Source of the DNA: Panax quinquefolius
Taxonomy: Eukaryota; Streptophyta; Magnoliopsida; Apiales; Araliaceae
Direction of reading: 5' to 3'
Assembly: GCA_020205615.1 (NCBI GenBank)
Contig: JAINUW010000046.1
Coordinates: 28,501-92,500 of the forward strand
DNA length: 64,000 nucleotides
The notes beneath the pieces were generated by a model. That model did no database searches, had not been told where the DNA came from, and saw only the letters and a program-made list of their open reading frames with translations. Both the position numbers and the translations under genes were made by a program. Shown here in pieces: positions 31,780-43,177 of the stretch (the stretch's first letter is position 1; each line of letters starts with the position of its first letter).

Positions 31780-32007
31780 ATGATGCAACCACTAAGGAGT
31801 CAAGGGTCTTCTCCCAGCTCACAAGGGGTAACCACTACAGGCCTTAATATGCCAATTGGAGATACTACATTCATGAATAGACACGATATTTGGGAAAGGC
31901 TAAGTCAAAGCGAACTAGAAGATATAGCATGGAGAGACGAAACCAGCAGGAGAAGGAGAGCTGCAGAGTATGCCAATCCTCCAAGGAACAAAAGGCAGAA
32001 GAAATAG
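31780..32007 (+). pseudogene. In-frame extension of env-like ORF (downstream copy)
   Basis: 75 codons in the same frame as the preceding coiled coil, after a TAA at 31735-31737. It is nearly identical to 15003-15230, including a basic C-terminus. Conservation in both copies suggests it was coding in the ancestor. Confidence 0.55.
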
Positions 32008-32203
32008 AGATAAGTTGGAACTCATTTCTTATTGATGTAACTAAGATTTATTGTAATATCTATCTTTAAAAACATCAATAAATTCATGTTTATTCTCTAA
32101 AGATTTTAATTGCTCACTGAAACACTAAGTCATATTTACTTTCTAGCAACTGCATCTAGAAATTGATAATCATGATACAAATCTCCTTGGTTATGTCAAC
32201 ATC

Positions 32204-32217
32204 AAATAGGGGGAGTT
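32204..32217 (+). promoter_or_regulatory. Sirevirus polypurine tract
   Basis: AAATAGGGGGAGTT immediately precedes the 3' LTR. It differs from the upstream copy only at its end (AGAT). Confidence 0.75.
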
Positions 32218-33584
32218 TATTGGAAGATTGCATGTTTAAGTTTGATGTTGAAAGTCAATATTCATGATTATATGTAAAGTCCTTCAAGGAATATGTGTAC
32301 AAGGACTTAGTGGTAGATAAAACTTGTTAGGTTGATCTAAGCTTTAATGTTTATCATTCTGCAAATGAATGTATAGAAGAAAAGATCAAAGTTGTTAGGT
32401 TGATCTATATCTTGAGATGTAAACGATAGGCTTCAGCAGAATCGTAGTCTATCAAGCTGATAAAAAGATTACAGAAGCTAAGGCAAAATAGTAGAGCATC
32501 GAGAATAGTAGTCTGTCTGCCTTGGAGGGCTTCTCATGAAATCGTAGAGTGGGCCAAATGCCTGCCGAGTCAAACTCAAGAATCGTAGAGTGCTCTCGGA
32601 AGCATATGGTCTGGAAGTCAAGCAAGTTAAGATCGTAGTGTACCAGTACTTAAGAGAAATCGTAGTGTTCTCATCATTAGTACCAGATCAAGCTCCAAGG
32701 TGGCAAGACACCACGATCGTGATCTTAGTTGTATCATTTGTCTACATCAGAAGCATCGAGCCTTGTCCATTTGTTTAAGAATAAAAGTCAACAAATGTGG
32801 AATGGATTATAGACATTGAGACCATCGGGAGTCCCAATAACATAACAGTTATCCTTAGTATGTAACAATGAAATGTATTGAAAGAGTTAAGGAAAGTACT
32901 ATGGGTCAGCAGAAAACACCTTTTCAGGTGTTAGGTGAGATAGCAGTCTGCAGTGTCAGTGGGTGAGACGGCTGGACAAAAGATTTCCATAAAGTCACAA
33001 TTAGTGCTCAGAAATGTCAAATACAATTAATGCTTCAACGGATGTCTTCAAACGGTTATATATTTCAAAGGCATCATATATGCAAAACATAAGCAGATGT
33101 AAGAATTAAGCAAGCATACAATGAAACGCTGAAGAACACTCAACGCTCAACTATACGATCTGAAAAGAAAGCTTGCTCAGCTACTCAGGTCTTTCGAACA
33201 TAAGCTTAACGGCAACTGAGTAACACCATTCAAGAACTCAACTATTATCAAGAGAAGTAAGAAGTTCCAAGTCAGAAGGACTTGAAGAGTTCTAAGTGAA
33301 CTAAGAAGTACCAAGTCTGTTTTACTTGAAGAGTTCTAAAGTGAACTAAGAAGTTCCAAGACTACTAGTCTTGAAGGAATCTGTGAGATTCAAATATTAT
33401 AAACATATCCTTAGTGGATTTCTACTCGAGGAGTAGAAGAGTGGACTAAGAGCATTGAGTGCTCTGAACCACTTAGAACACTGTGTCTCTTATATTCTTG
33501 CCATAACTGTAATATCTGCTATAACTGCTTATCTCTTATCAACTCGCTTTATCTTAAAGGGAAAACAAACAAATCTCAAATTCA
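32218..33584 (+). mobile_element. Sirevirus 3' LTR, truncated at its 3' end
   Basis: It aligns with 15440-15829 plus 21704-22682. It starts TATTGGAAG where the 5' copy has TGTTGGAAG. It stops after CTCAAATTCA, ~110 bp short of the LTR end seen at 22790, directly at the target duplication of the chromovirus. It contains several ATCGTAG motifs (32441, 32541, 32582, 32632, 32659). Confidence 0.85.
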
Positions 33585-34689
33585 GCTATTGTGACGCCCC
33601 CAAAATAGGTATACATCACCCATCTTGAGTCGCCAAATACATGGTACAAAATTCAAATACAACTTAATAACAATACAATTGTCGTGTAAAATACGACAAA
33701 ACATAAACTGAGAATTTTAATAAGAATATTGTCAACTAGACAATATCCACACTCGAAGGAGTCCTCATTACATTTATTGTCACACTATTTAACAGAATAG
33801 TGAGGACTACTAATGCTATCATTTGGACCGTCACTTTGTTCCCCGACTAGTCCCGGCTACGTTCTCATTTTCTGAAGAGAACAGTGAAAGAAAGGGTGAG
33901 CTCAACTAGCCAAGTAAGAAATATTATGACTAAAATAATACAAAATAAATTATCATTAGTCTTCAACAATGTTAAACTGATAAAATACAATAGACATCAA
34001 GTTTAACTGCAGCGGAATAAGCAATCCATTAGAAGAGTCAAGTAGAGCATGATATCTAATATCTTCTATGATTTAAAATGTTTTCATCAATTTTTATCAC
34101 GAGACTCAAATTTTAATAAATAAACCACATCATCGAAGTCATCCCTCGCACTACGGGCCAAGGATATTCATTAAATCATCAATGGTCATGACTATACCGA
34201 ATAATCCTCGGTCATAATCATACCAAAATCGTCCATCAATGCACTATGTGCTATCGAGGACTTTTACCACATCATTTATAACATTACGTGTCATGATTAT
34301 ACCGAATAATCCCTGGTCATAATCATACCAAGTCCATCTATGCACATAAGCCAAAGATGACTTTCATCACAGTATAAGCATGAGGATGATGACAATGACA
34401 TAATAATTCAATAAAACAAGTTCAAGAATAAATTTTAAAGATTTATAAGTTAATTATCTTGAAATCAATTACGTCCAAATTATCAACATGATACTGCTTT
34501 ATGGAGTAAAATTCAAGAATGCTCAGAAGAATATTTCCATGAAAAGATACCGGATGAAGCACAAATATCCATGATATTCTACTAATTTCATGGAGTATAT
34601 AAGCCAAAACTTTAACCAAATGAGTATCTTAGAATATATGAAACTGCAAATAGATTTTCACCCGCCATGCGGTAATCCACGTAGACAGA

Positions 34690-35225
34690 ACATTTTCACA
34701 ATTTAATAAGGAATGAATACGAAGGATCATTCACCATGCATGTGATAATCCACATGTATAAAAGTTATTCCAATGTAATAATAAAGAATGGAACCAGTCA
34801 TACGTGAATCCACATGCATGTGATATTCAAATGTAATAATAAAGAATAGAATAATAAAGAATTCACCATGCATGCGATAAACCGCATGCATGCTTTATTC
34901 CAATGTAATAATAAAGAATAAAACCAGTCAGCGTAATCCGCATGCATGTGATATTCCAAATGTAATAAAAAGAATGGAATAAAAAAAAGAATTTCACCAT
35001 TTGAATGAATGCGAAAAACAAGCAGCATAAAATGTTATTCCAACATAATAATAAAGAATGGAATAAATGTAAGAATTTCACCATGATACGCAGATCATGA
35101 TGTATGTGTTTTTCCAACATAATAATAAAGAATGGAATAATGTAAGAATTTCACCATGTATGAGTATTGAGATGTATAAAAGTTATTCCAACATAATAAT
35201 AAAGAATGGAATAATGTAAGCTCTC
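34690..35225 (-). repeat. Hairpin minisatellite in chromovirus 3' LTR
   Basis: Eight or so ~60-75-bp units contain TTATTCCAA(C/T)(A/G)TAATAATA, AAGAATGGAATAA and CACCATGCATGCG. TTATTCCA pairs with TGGAATAA within a unit. The copy at 42540-42990 in the other LTR differs in unit number and order. Confidence 0.75.
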
Positions 35226-35394
35226 TTCATGAATGCGAAAGAAATAATACCCTTTACTTTAGAAAGAAATCGGATATCGGAGTAGAGAGGTAGCAGATTT
35301 CTTCTTTCTCTCTATAATTTCTCTCTATAATAATTGCTTCTATAGCTTTAGTGAATTGGTGAGAAATGAAGGAAGAATGAGCTTCTATTTATAG

Positions 35395-35404
35395 GAAAAT
35401 ATAG
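35395..35404 (-). promoter_or_regulatory. TATA box, chromovirus 3' LTR
   Basis: Minus strand CTATAAATAG followed by AAGCTCATTCTTCC. Identical context to 17897-17906 and 43168-43177. Confidence 0.5.
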
Positions 35405-36565
35405 TTTTGATAATTGCACATTTTGGGGCTCAAATATTATAAAGACAATACCTCCAACTTTTCTTTCATTTTTAATTTAGTCTCCAAGTATTATCAAACT
35501 TGCACCACCTCCCTAATAGTAAATAATGTGAATCAATAGTTCAATCATGTGAATCAATAGTTATAATCATGTGAAAATATTAATTACAAAGATAAGTACC
35601 TCCATCTATACCTCCATTTTTAACTTAGTCATGCAAGTATTATCAATCTTGCACCAACTCCCCTAATAGTACATGAATGTGATTCAATAGTACATACATG
35701 TGAACAAATAGTTATATAAGCATGTGAATTAGTAGCAATTAATTGCTCATTTATCTGATTAATTACCCGATTTATCAATATAACCCCCAAACATCAATTA
35801 TCATCGGAATAGATGTTAATTTCCACTAACACTAATAATCCCAACACAATAGAACTATCAAATTAATCTTTAATCAACACAAACTTATTCATCATTAATA
35901 TTATAACTCACAATATTTAACAAACCGTGTCATTCCGTGAAAGAGGGGCTTTTCGATAAGGATTTCTCCTTATCAAGCGCCGCAATTAGATGACCTCAAC
36001 CTCTCCTCGATGTAACTTCTAGACATTGTAAATATTGCAATTTAATAATATAAATAACTTTGTCGTCTCAATTATTGATTTAATAATATAACATATTATG
36101 TAGATGATATCGTGACAATAATTGAATCAATAATACGAGAGATATGATGCAAGAATTACTATAGCAATAATCGAGTATAATCGAGTGACTTCTCACGTAA
36201 GCATTAATAATCAATACCGTGTGCTACTACGCAAACCACACGACATCGTATTTTTTACTAAGGGTAGTTCAACAGTTTGAACGATAACACTTTCGTCGTT
36301 GTTTTTATAAAAAGATAATTCTATCATTTTTTTATTACGACAATACTTCCGTTGTGGGGTCCACCAATGATTATGTCATCATACGAATATTCCCTGTTAA
36401 AACGAATATTCCCCAATCAATCGAATATTATATAACCACTTGCTTAGTTTGCAAAATTTGTAAATATTACCCACAACTATAACTTTATATTATATCCACA
36501 CCATAAATTTCAAAAATATATTTCGAGAGAAATTAATCTTTATTCATAAAAGTTGGGGTCATACA

Positions 36566-36579
36566 ACCTCCCCTTCTTA
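36566..36579 (-). promoter_or_regulatory. Polypurine tract of chromovirus
   Basis: On the minus strand ATAAGAAGGGGAGGT runs directly into the LTR start TGTATGACCCC. Element A1 has the related TAAGTAGAGGAGAT. Confidence 0.75.
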
Positions 36580-37026
36580 TGAAATTTCATCCTCGAAATT
36601 AGGGTACATACCTAGTATATTGAAGAGGCCAAGATATCTTGACTTCATCTCAGATTCTAACTCCCAGGTCATTTCTTCCACATCGTGGTTTCTCCACAAA
36701 ACTTTAACTTGAGGTATAATCTTGGAGCGTAGAATATGATCCTTCTTATCCAAGATTTTAACAGGTAACTCTTCATACGTTAAATCTTCCTCTATCTCGT
36801 CTGGTTCTAATTCAATAATGTGGTTTGGGTCTTTCACATATTTACGTAACATAGATATGTGGAAAACGTTATGAACACGAGACATACTTCTGTGGTAAGC
36901 GTAGTCTATAGCCACGATTCCTACTCGCTCGAGGATTATAAATGGGCCAATGAATCGAGGATCGAGCTTTCTCTCTTTCCAAATCTCAGAACTCCTTTCC
37001 ATGGAGCAACACACGTAACAACACAC
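36577..37026 (-). pseudogene. Chromovirus integrase C-terminus with chromodomain
   Basis: The open stretch of 149 codons carries the integrase C-terminal motif LDPRFIGPFIILERVG, the VHNVFHISMLRKYV segment, and a chromodomain-like end around residues 87-140 (LTYEELPVKILDKK, then VKVLWRNHDVEEMTWE). Chromodomains of this family direct integration towards particular chromatin. The start of this frame is artificial; it continues the integrase upstream. The stop at 36577 lies within the PPT region, the normal end of the polyprotein. Confidence 0.85.
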
Positions 37027-37830
37027 ATGATCTCCAATATCAATTCCACGCCTTTTCGATGAAGATCAAGATAACTCTTTTTGTCGATCTTGTGAGGTTT
37101 TTATACGTTGTTGGATCGTTTGAATCTTTTTTCGTAGTCATACGCATCAACTCCCCGCCCCCCAACAACGTTGCTTCACCCACCTCATCCCAAAGATATC
37201 GGAGAACGACACTTTCTTCCATACAACGCCTCAAATGGAGCCATGCCAATACTTGTTTGATAACTATTGTTGTAGAAAACTCCACTAATGGTAAGAACTT
37301 GTCCCAACTTCCCTTGAAGTCAAGGACACGTAGTCTTAATAAATCTTCAAGAGTTTGAATAGTCCTTTTCGATCGCTTCCATCCGCTTTGAGGATGATAT
37401 GCCAACTAAATCGTAACTGGTGCCCATAGCTTTTTGCAAACTAACCCAAAATCTTAAAGTGAATCTTGGGTCTCGATCGTAAACTATGGATACCGCATAC
37501 CATGCAATTTTACGATCACGTTTATGTACATACTAGCAAGACGTTTCAAGTGTAAAAGTTTCTCGATCGGTAAGAAATGAGCAGACTTGGTCAATCTATC
37601 AACAATGACCCAAATCGTATCTACGCCTTGAGAAACCTTGGGAAGACCAAAGAATGAAATCCATGGTAATGTGCTCCCACTTCCATTTCGGAATTTCAAG
37701 TGGTTGCAATGGACCTTTTGGCACTTGATGCTCTACCCGACTCGTTGACAAGTTAGACACCTTGAGATAAACCCCGCTATCTCTCTCTTCATATTGCTCC
37801 ACCAAAATGTATGTCAAGATCACGATACAT
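37027..37830 (-). pseudogene. Chromovirus integrase core
   Basis: Fragments in several frames: [23 protein letters not shown] (first catalytic Asp, about 37660-37760), a [19 protein letters not shown] segment (about 37570-37630), and YHPQSGWKRSKRTIQTLEDLLR (about 37330-37400). In the last, the usual HPQTDGQSERTIQ with the catalytic Glu is distorted by an indel and substitutions. The core cannot be translated continuously. Confidence 0.8.
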
Positions 37831-38511
37831 TTTTGTACTCCTGTGGATGGATTGCAAACTGGTGTGTGTGCGCCTCCATCATGATTTTATACTTCAAGTC
37901 GTAATCGTTAGGAACACAAAGTCCGGAGTCGACTCAAAGTATTCCTTCTTCATCGATTCTTGCTTCCTAAATAGCACCTTCTTGCACTTTCTTCCTCATA
38001 CACATCACCTGTGTCCGTAGCTTGAGCAAATTTTAACTTTATCGATTAAAGTCGGTTCCACTCATATATTCACCATCATCACATGGGTCCCTAGAGTCTT
38101 TAACTCTATTTCCATCCTTTCCAAGTCATACAAAATGGGTCTTTACGTTGACAATATTGCACTTGTATTCAAGATATGATCTTCTACTCAATGCCGCCTA
38201 TTACGCTCACTTTCCAGGATGGTATCGATGGTATGATCATAATATTTCAACAACTCAAGCCATCGTCATTGCCGCATGTCGAGTTCCTTTTGAGTGAAGA
38301 AATATTTGAGGCTTTTATGATCCAGATAGATCTCCACCTTCTCTCCATATGTAATGCCTCCAAATCTTAATCGTTAAAAAATAATCTGGCCGCCAACTCT
38401 AGATCATGAGTAGGATAATTCCTCTCATATTCTTTGAGTTGTCGAGAGGCATAAGCTATGACTTTTCCCATGTTGCATGAGAACACATCCTAACCCTTTG
38501 CTCAAGCATCA
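37831..38511 (-). pseudogene. Chromovirus RNase H / integrase zinc-finger region, decayed
   Basis: This position should hold RNase H and the HHCC integrase N-terminus. No frame stays open beyond ~60 codons, and only weak matches can be made by eye. The assignment rests on position between RT and integrase. Confidence 0.55.
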
Positions 38512-39600
38512 CTATAGATGACAAATCCCTCCGAGCCGATGGTATTGTCGTAAACAGTTGAAATGAGTCTCTCGAAGTTCTTGAAAACTCTTTTCACATT
38601 TCTCGCTCCAACCGAATTTTATATCTTTTCGAGTCACCGAAGTTAATGGAGTATCGATTCGAGAAAATCCTTCCACGAATCTCCGATAATAACCAACTAA
38701 GCCGAGAAAGCTACGATTTCTGGCCATCGACTTAGGTTCAGCCCCACTTTGAATTGCTTCAATCTTTGCCGGTCAATAGATATTCCATGACTTGATATCA
38801 CGTGCTCAAGGAATGCAACTTCCTCAAGCCAGAACTCGCATTTCTTCAACTTGGCATAAAGCTTGTTTTCATGAAGCTTTTGAAGTATCAGCCTTAAGTG
38901 TTTCTCATGGTCTTCACAGGTTTTGGAGTACATAAGGATGTCATCAATAAAGACAACCACAAAGTGATCCAAATATTCCTTGAATACTCGGTTCATCATG
39001 TCCTTAAAGGAAGCAGGAGCATTAGTCAATCCAAAAGACATGACTAGGAATTCATAATGCCCGCATCGAAGTTCTAAAAGTAGCCTTTGAATGTCATCGC
39101 TTTTAATCTTCAACCGATGATATCCTAAACTAAGATCAATCTTTGAAAAAATTTGGCTCCTTGCAATCGGGTCAAACAGTCATCAATGCGAGGCAACGGT
39201 ACTTATTTTTGATGGTGACATGATTCAACTCCCGATAATCAATACAAAGTCGCATACTTCCATCTTTCTTCTTCAAGAATAGTAACAGAACACCTCAAGG
39301 AGACGATTAGATTTAATGAAACCGATGTCTAACAATTCCTCAGAGTTGGGTTTTTAACTCCTCAAGTTCAATAGAGCCATTCGATATGGGGCTTTTGAAA
39401 TGGGTTTTGTATCGGATTCAAGGTCGATACAAAATTCAATTTCACGCCGGGGTAGGCTAGAAGTTCTTCGTGAATACGTCAGAAATTTATTAACAATAGA
39501 AATATCATTCAAATCGACGATTTTATTTAAATCCGTGATACATGGGCTAAGAAAACTTGACATCGCTTTTCAATAAACGAATAAATTTTATGGCTTGATA
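38512..39600 (-). pseudogene. Chromovirus reverse transcriptase
   Basis: N-terminal pieces at 39354-39563 read LPRREIEFCIDLESDTKPISKAPYRMA, the standard entry to chromovirus RT. 38697-39113 reads GHYEFLVMSFGLTNAPASF, then FIDDILMYSK with the active-site FIDD at residues 55-58 of that stretch, followed by LYAKLKKCEFWLEEVAFLEH. 38512-38727 continues with SFLGLVGYYRRFVEGFSRI, the connection to RNase H. At least three frame changes interrupt the domain. Confidence 0.88.
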
Positions 39601-40117
39601 TGACGTTGATTGATTTTAGTGGTTTGGTTGCTTGAATTCGCATAATTGGTTGGTTAGGAATATGAAAGCTAACAACCTTACGAAAATAATCAATTTTAGC
39701 ATGATGAGTAGTTAACCAATCAATCCCTAAAATCACATCAAATGCAAGTATTTTCAAGGAAATAAGATCGACAGGTAACGTATCGTTACCGATTTGAATC
39801 AAACAAGACTTATAAATCGTGGATGTAATGAAGGTTTCTCCCAACGGAGTTTCAACAGATAAGTCAAAGTCTAATTTCTCCAGAGTCAAATTTAAACATT
39901 GACCGCAAGTAGGAGAAATAAAGGAATGGGTAGAACCGGTATCAAATAAAGTATAAACTTCTCTAGAGTTTATGATTAGCTTACCCGTGATCACCTCGTT
40001 CGGATTCCTCGCTTTTTGGGAGGTTAAGACAAACGCCTCCTTAAACTCATGGATTTTGTCTTGTTCAGGGGACACCTTTGATGCCTCCATCCCAATTGGA
40101 CTTGACTTTGGTGCACG
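39601..40117 (-). pseudogene. Chromovirus aspartic protease
   Basis: Within the 231-codon stretch starting at 40222, residues 81-100 read KLIINSREVYTLFDTGSTHS, giving the catalytic D-T-G (residues 94-96). ILAFDVILGIDWLTTHHAKIDY then follows, the conserved C-terminal flap region of gypsy proteases. The frame is open from the Gag knuckle through protease, so Gag-protease fusion is preserved here. Confidence 0.88.
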
Positions 40118-41201
40118 ACAAAATTGGGCTAGGTGACCTTCTTTTCCACAATTGTAACACGCTTTGATCGCATCGTGCGCTTTAGACCGATATGTCCTCC
40201 CTCCCGCATTTGAAGCATACAATCTGATTGGTGGTCGTTTCTTCCTTCCTTAAAAACGTGTGTTGGTGCCTTTATCTTTCCATCGTTGTTGAATCTCTCT
40301 TCTTGAAATGTCCACTTATTATTTTGGCCATGATTACCACCGAAGTGGTTACCATTTATGGCATGTTGATTACCTCCACGTTTGTTGTCACCGCTTTGAT
40401 GACTGCTACCACTGGTATTATTGACATGCCGACTGCTCTCTCTTGGTTGGGTTGATTTCATTATCGCTACTCCAATAATCGAGCCCTATTCACAACATCC
40501 GAATACAAACACGCTTTTATGAGAGATAAGGTATCGACGTATCTCGGGTTTCAAACCTCTTAGAAACATCCACGCCATTCTCTCCTCATTATCAACTAAG
40601 TGGGACGCAAACCGAGATAACTTGGCAAACTTAGCTTCAGATCGCGCGCCACACGGCCATATTGTTTTGCTCAAGCTTGATGAACTCTACCTCCTTCATG
40701 TGATGAATACTTTCGTGAAAGTACTTGTCATTGAACAGTTCTTTGAACTTCTCCCAAGACATCTTCAGTCATGCGGCAAAGTTGAGTACGCTTTTATGAT
40801 TCCCACCAAGAATCGCCTCGCCGCCGCAACATGAAGGTGGCAAAGGGAACCTTTTGCTCCTGAGCATCCCAAGACATCAAATATCTTGTTGATTTTCTTT
40901 ATCCACGCTCCACCTTAAGTGGTTTTGGCTCAAAAACTCCTCGTGGTCCCAGCCTCGAATCGCTTAAAGGTGACCGTCCGAGAGTTATCGTTGTTTCCAC
41001 CAGATTTTGGACAGAGCCGCTTTTACCGATGTTGCATAAATTGCATAAAACCTCCGAACATCCCATCGCTCATCATTTTTGATCGTTGTTGTTTACCCGA
41101 GGATTATTGTCTTTCTGTTGCACATTATCCTAGGTATTAATTTGTGGTGACTCAACGGTCTCATGTGCTTCATTGCTTATCTCAACATTTTCGGATGCCA
41201 T
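40118..41201 (-). pseudogene. gag: Chromovirus Gag
   Basis: The start codon is at 41201 (MASENVEISNEAHE), ~170 bp after the PBS. The capsid part is broken: 40486-40674 holds EAKFAKLSRFASHLVDNEERMAW and LRGLKPEIRRYL, typical of the retrotransposon gag domain. 40250-40461 is Gly/Asn/His-rich. The zinc knuckle C-Y-N-C-G-K-E-G-H-L-A-Q-F-C spans 40118-40159 and is intact (CX2CX4HX4C). Several indels separate the pieces. Confidence 0.82.
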
Positions 41202-41369
41202 TTTCAAATACTGCCACAAAACAAGGGTTAATTATTATATCACATATTATCCCTATACTCTAACCGACCAATTAAATACCAAATAAACTTAGGTAGGTCT
41301 TACTAGCGAAGGAATTCCCCATCTCTCCCCTCCTAGTTCTTGTCTCACATCTCAGCCAGGGATCATATC

Positions 41370-41387
41370 CCTAAGCTTTGATACCAA
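41370..41387 (-). promoter_or_regulatory. Chromovirus primer-binding site
   Basis: Minus strand TTGGTATCAAAGCTTAGG directly after the 5' LTR end (GGCGTCACA). It resembles the initiator-Met tRNA type sites of chromoviruses. Confidence 0.75.
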
Positions 41388-42539
41388 CTGTGACGCCTCC
41401 AAAAAAGGTATACATCACCCATCTTGAGTCGCCAAATACATGGTATAAAATTCAAATACAACTTAATAACAATACAATTGTCGTGTAAAATACGACAAAA
41501 CATAAACTGAGAATTTTAATAAGAATATTGTCAACTAGACAATATCCACACTCGAAGGAGTCCTCATTACATTTATTGTCACACTATTTAACAGAATAGT
41601 GAGGACTACTAATGCTATCATTTGGATCGTCACTTTGTTCCCCGACTAGTCCCCCGCCACGCTCTTTTTTTTCAAGAGAACAGTGAAAGAAAGGGTGAGC
41701 TCAACTAGCCCAAAGAAGAAATATTATGACTAAGATAATGCAAAATAAATTATCATTAGTCTTCAACAATGTTAAACCTGATAAAATACAATAGACATCA
41801 AGTTTAATCTGCAATGAATAAGCAATCCATTAGAAGAGTCAAGTAGAGCATGATATCTACTATCTTCTATGATTTAAAAATGTTTTCATCAATTTTTATC
41901 ACGAGACTCAAATTTTAATAAATAAACCACATCATCGAGTATTCCCTCGCACTACGGGCCAAGGATATTCATTAAATCATCAATGGTCATGACTATACCG
42001 AATAATCCTCGGTCATAATCATACCAAAAATCGCCCATCAATGCACTACAAAGCTATCGAGGACTTTTACCACATCATTTATAACATTACATGGTCATGA
42101 TTATACCGAATAATCCCTGGTCATAATCATACCAAGTCCATCTATGCACATAAGCCAAAGATGACTTTCATCACAGTATAAGCATGAGGATGATGACAAT
42201 GACATAATAATTCAATAAAACAAGTTCAAGAATAAATTTTAAAGATTTATAAGTTAATTATCTTGAAATCAATTACGTCCAAATTATCAACATGATACTG
42301 CTTTATGGAGTAAAATTCAAGAATGCTCAGAAGAATATTTCCATGAAAAGATACCGGATGAAGCGCAAATATCCAGGATATTCTACTAATTTCATGGAGT
42401 ATAGAAACCAAAACTTTAACCAAATGAGTATCATAGAATATATAAAACTGCAAATGGATTTTTACCCGCCATGCGGTAATCCACATAGACAGATCATTTC
42501 CACAATTTAATAAGGAATGAATACGAAGGATCATTCACC

Positions 42540-42992
42540 ATGCATGTGATAATCCACATAGATAGGTTATTCCAACAAAAAATAAAGAATGGAACTGAAT
42601 GTCATGCATGCGTAATCCGCATGCATGTGATATTCCAATGTAATAATAAAGAATGGAATTAAAGAAGAATTCACCATGCACGCGATAGTATCGCAGAGAC
42701 AAAAGTTATTCCAATGTAATAATAAAAGAATGGAACTGTGTCTAGTGTAATCCCATGTAATAATAAAGATATTCCAAATAATAATAATAAAATAATGGAA
42801 TAATGGAATAAAGAATTTCACCATCACCAGTATTTCAGATGCATTCATATTCCAATGTGTTATTCCAAATAAAGAATAATAATAAAGAATGGAATAATGT
42901 AAAGAATTTCACCATGAAGAATTTCACCATGATGCAGATTAAGTTATTCCAAAAGTATTCCAACATAATAATAAAGAATGGAATAATGTAAG
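42540..42992 (-). repeat. Hairpin minisatellite in chromovirus 5' LTR
   Basis: Same units as 34690-35225 (TTATTCCAA, AATAATAAAGAATGGAATAA, CACCATGCATG) but rearranged and shorter. This array is the least conserved part of the LTR pair. Confidence 0.7.
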
Positions 42993-43167
42993 CTCTCTTC
43001 ATGAATGAATACGAAAGAAATAATACCCCTTACCTTAGAAAAGAAACCGGATATAGGAGTAGTAGAGGTAAAGTACTTCTTCTTCTTCTTTCTCTCTATA
43101 ATTTCTCTCTATAATAATTGCTCTATAGCTTTAGTGAATTAGTGAGAAATAAAGGAAGAATGAGCTT

Positions 43168-43177
43168 CTATTTATAG
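43168..43177 (-). promoter_or_regulatory. TATA box, chromovirus 5' LTR
   Basis: Minus strand CTATAAATAG followed by AAGCTCATTCTTCC. It is in the LTR that would drive transcription of the element. Confidence 0.5.

Larger units (their letters stand above)
33590..36565 (-). repeat. 3' LTR of the chromovirus
   Basis: On the plus strand it begins TGTGACGCCCCC and ends GGGGTCATACA; 2976 bp. It includes reversed hairpin minisatellites (34690-35220), a TATA box (35395-35404, minus) and no coding sequence. Confidence 0.9.
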
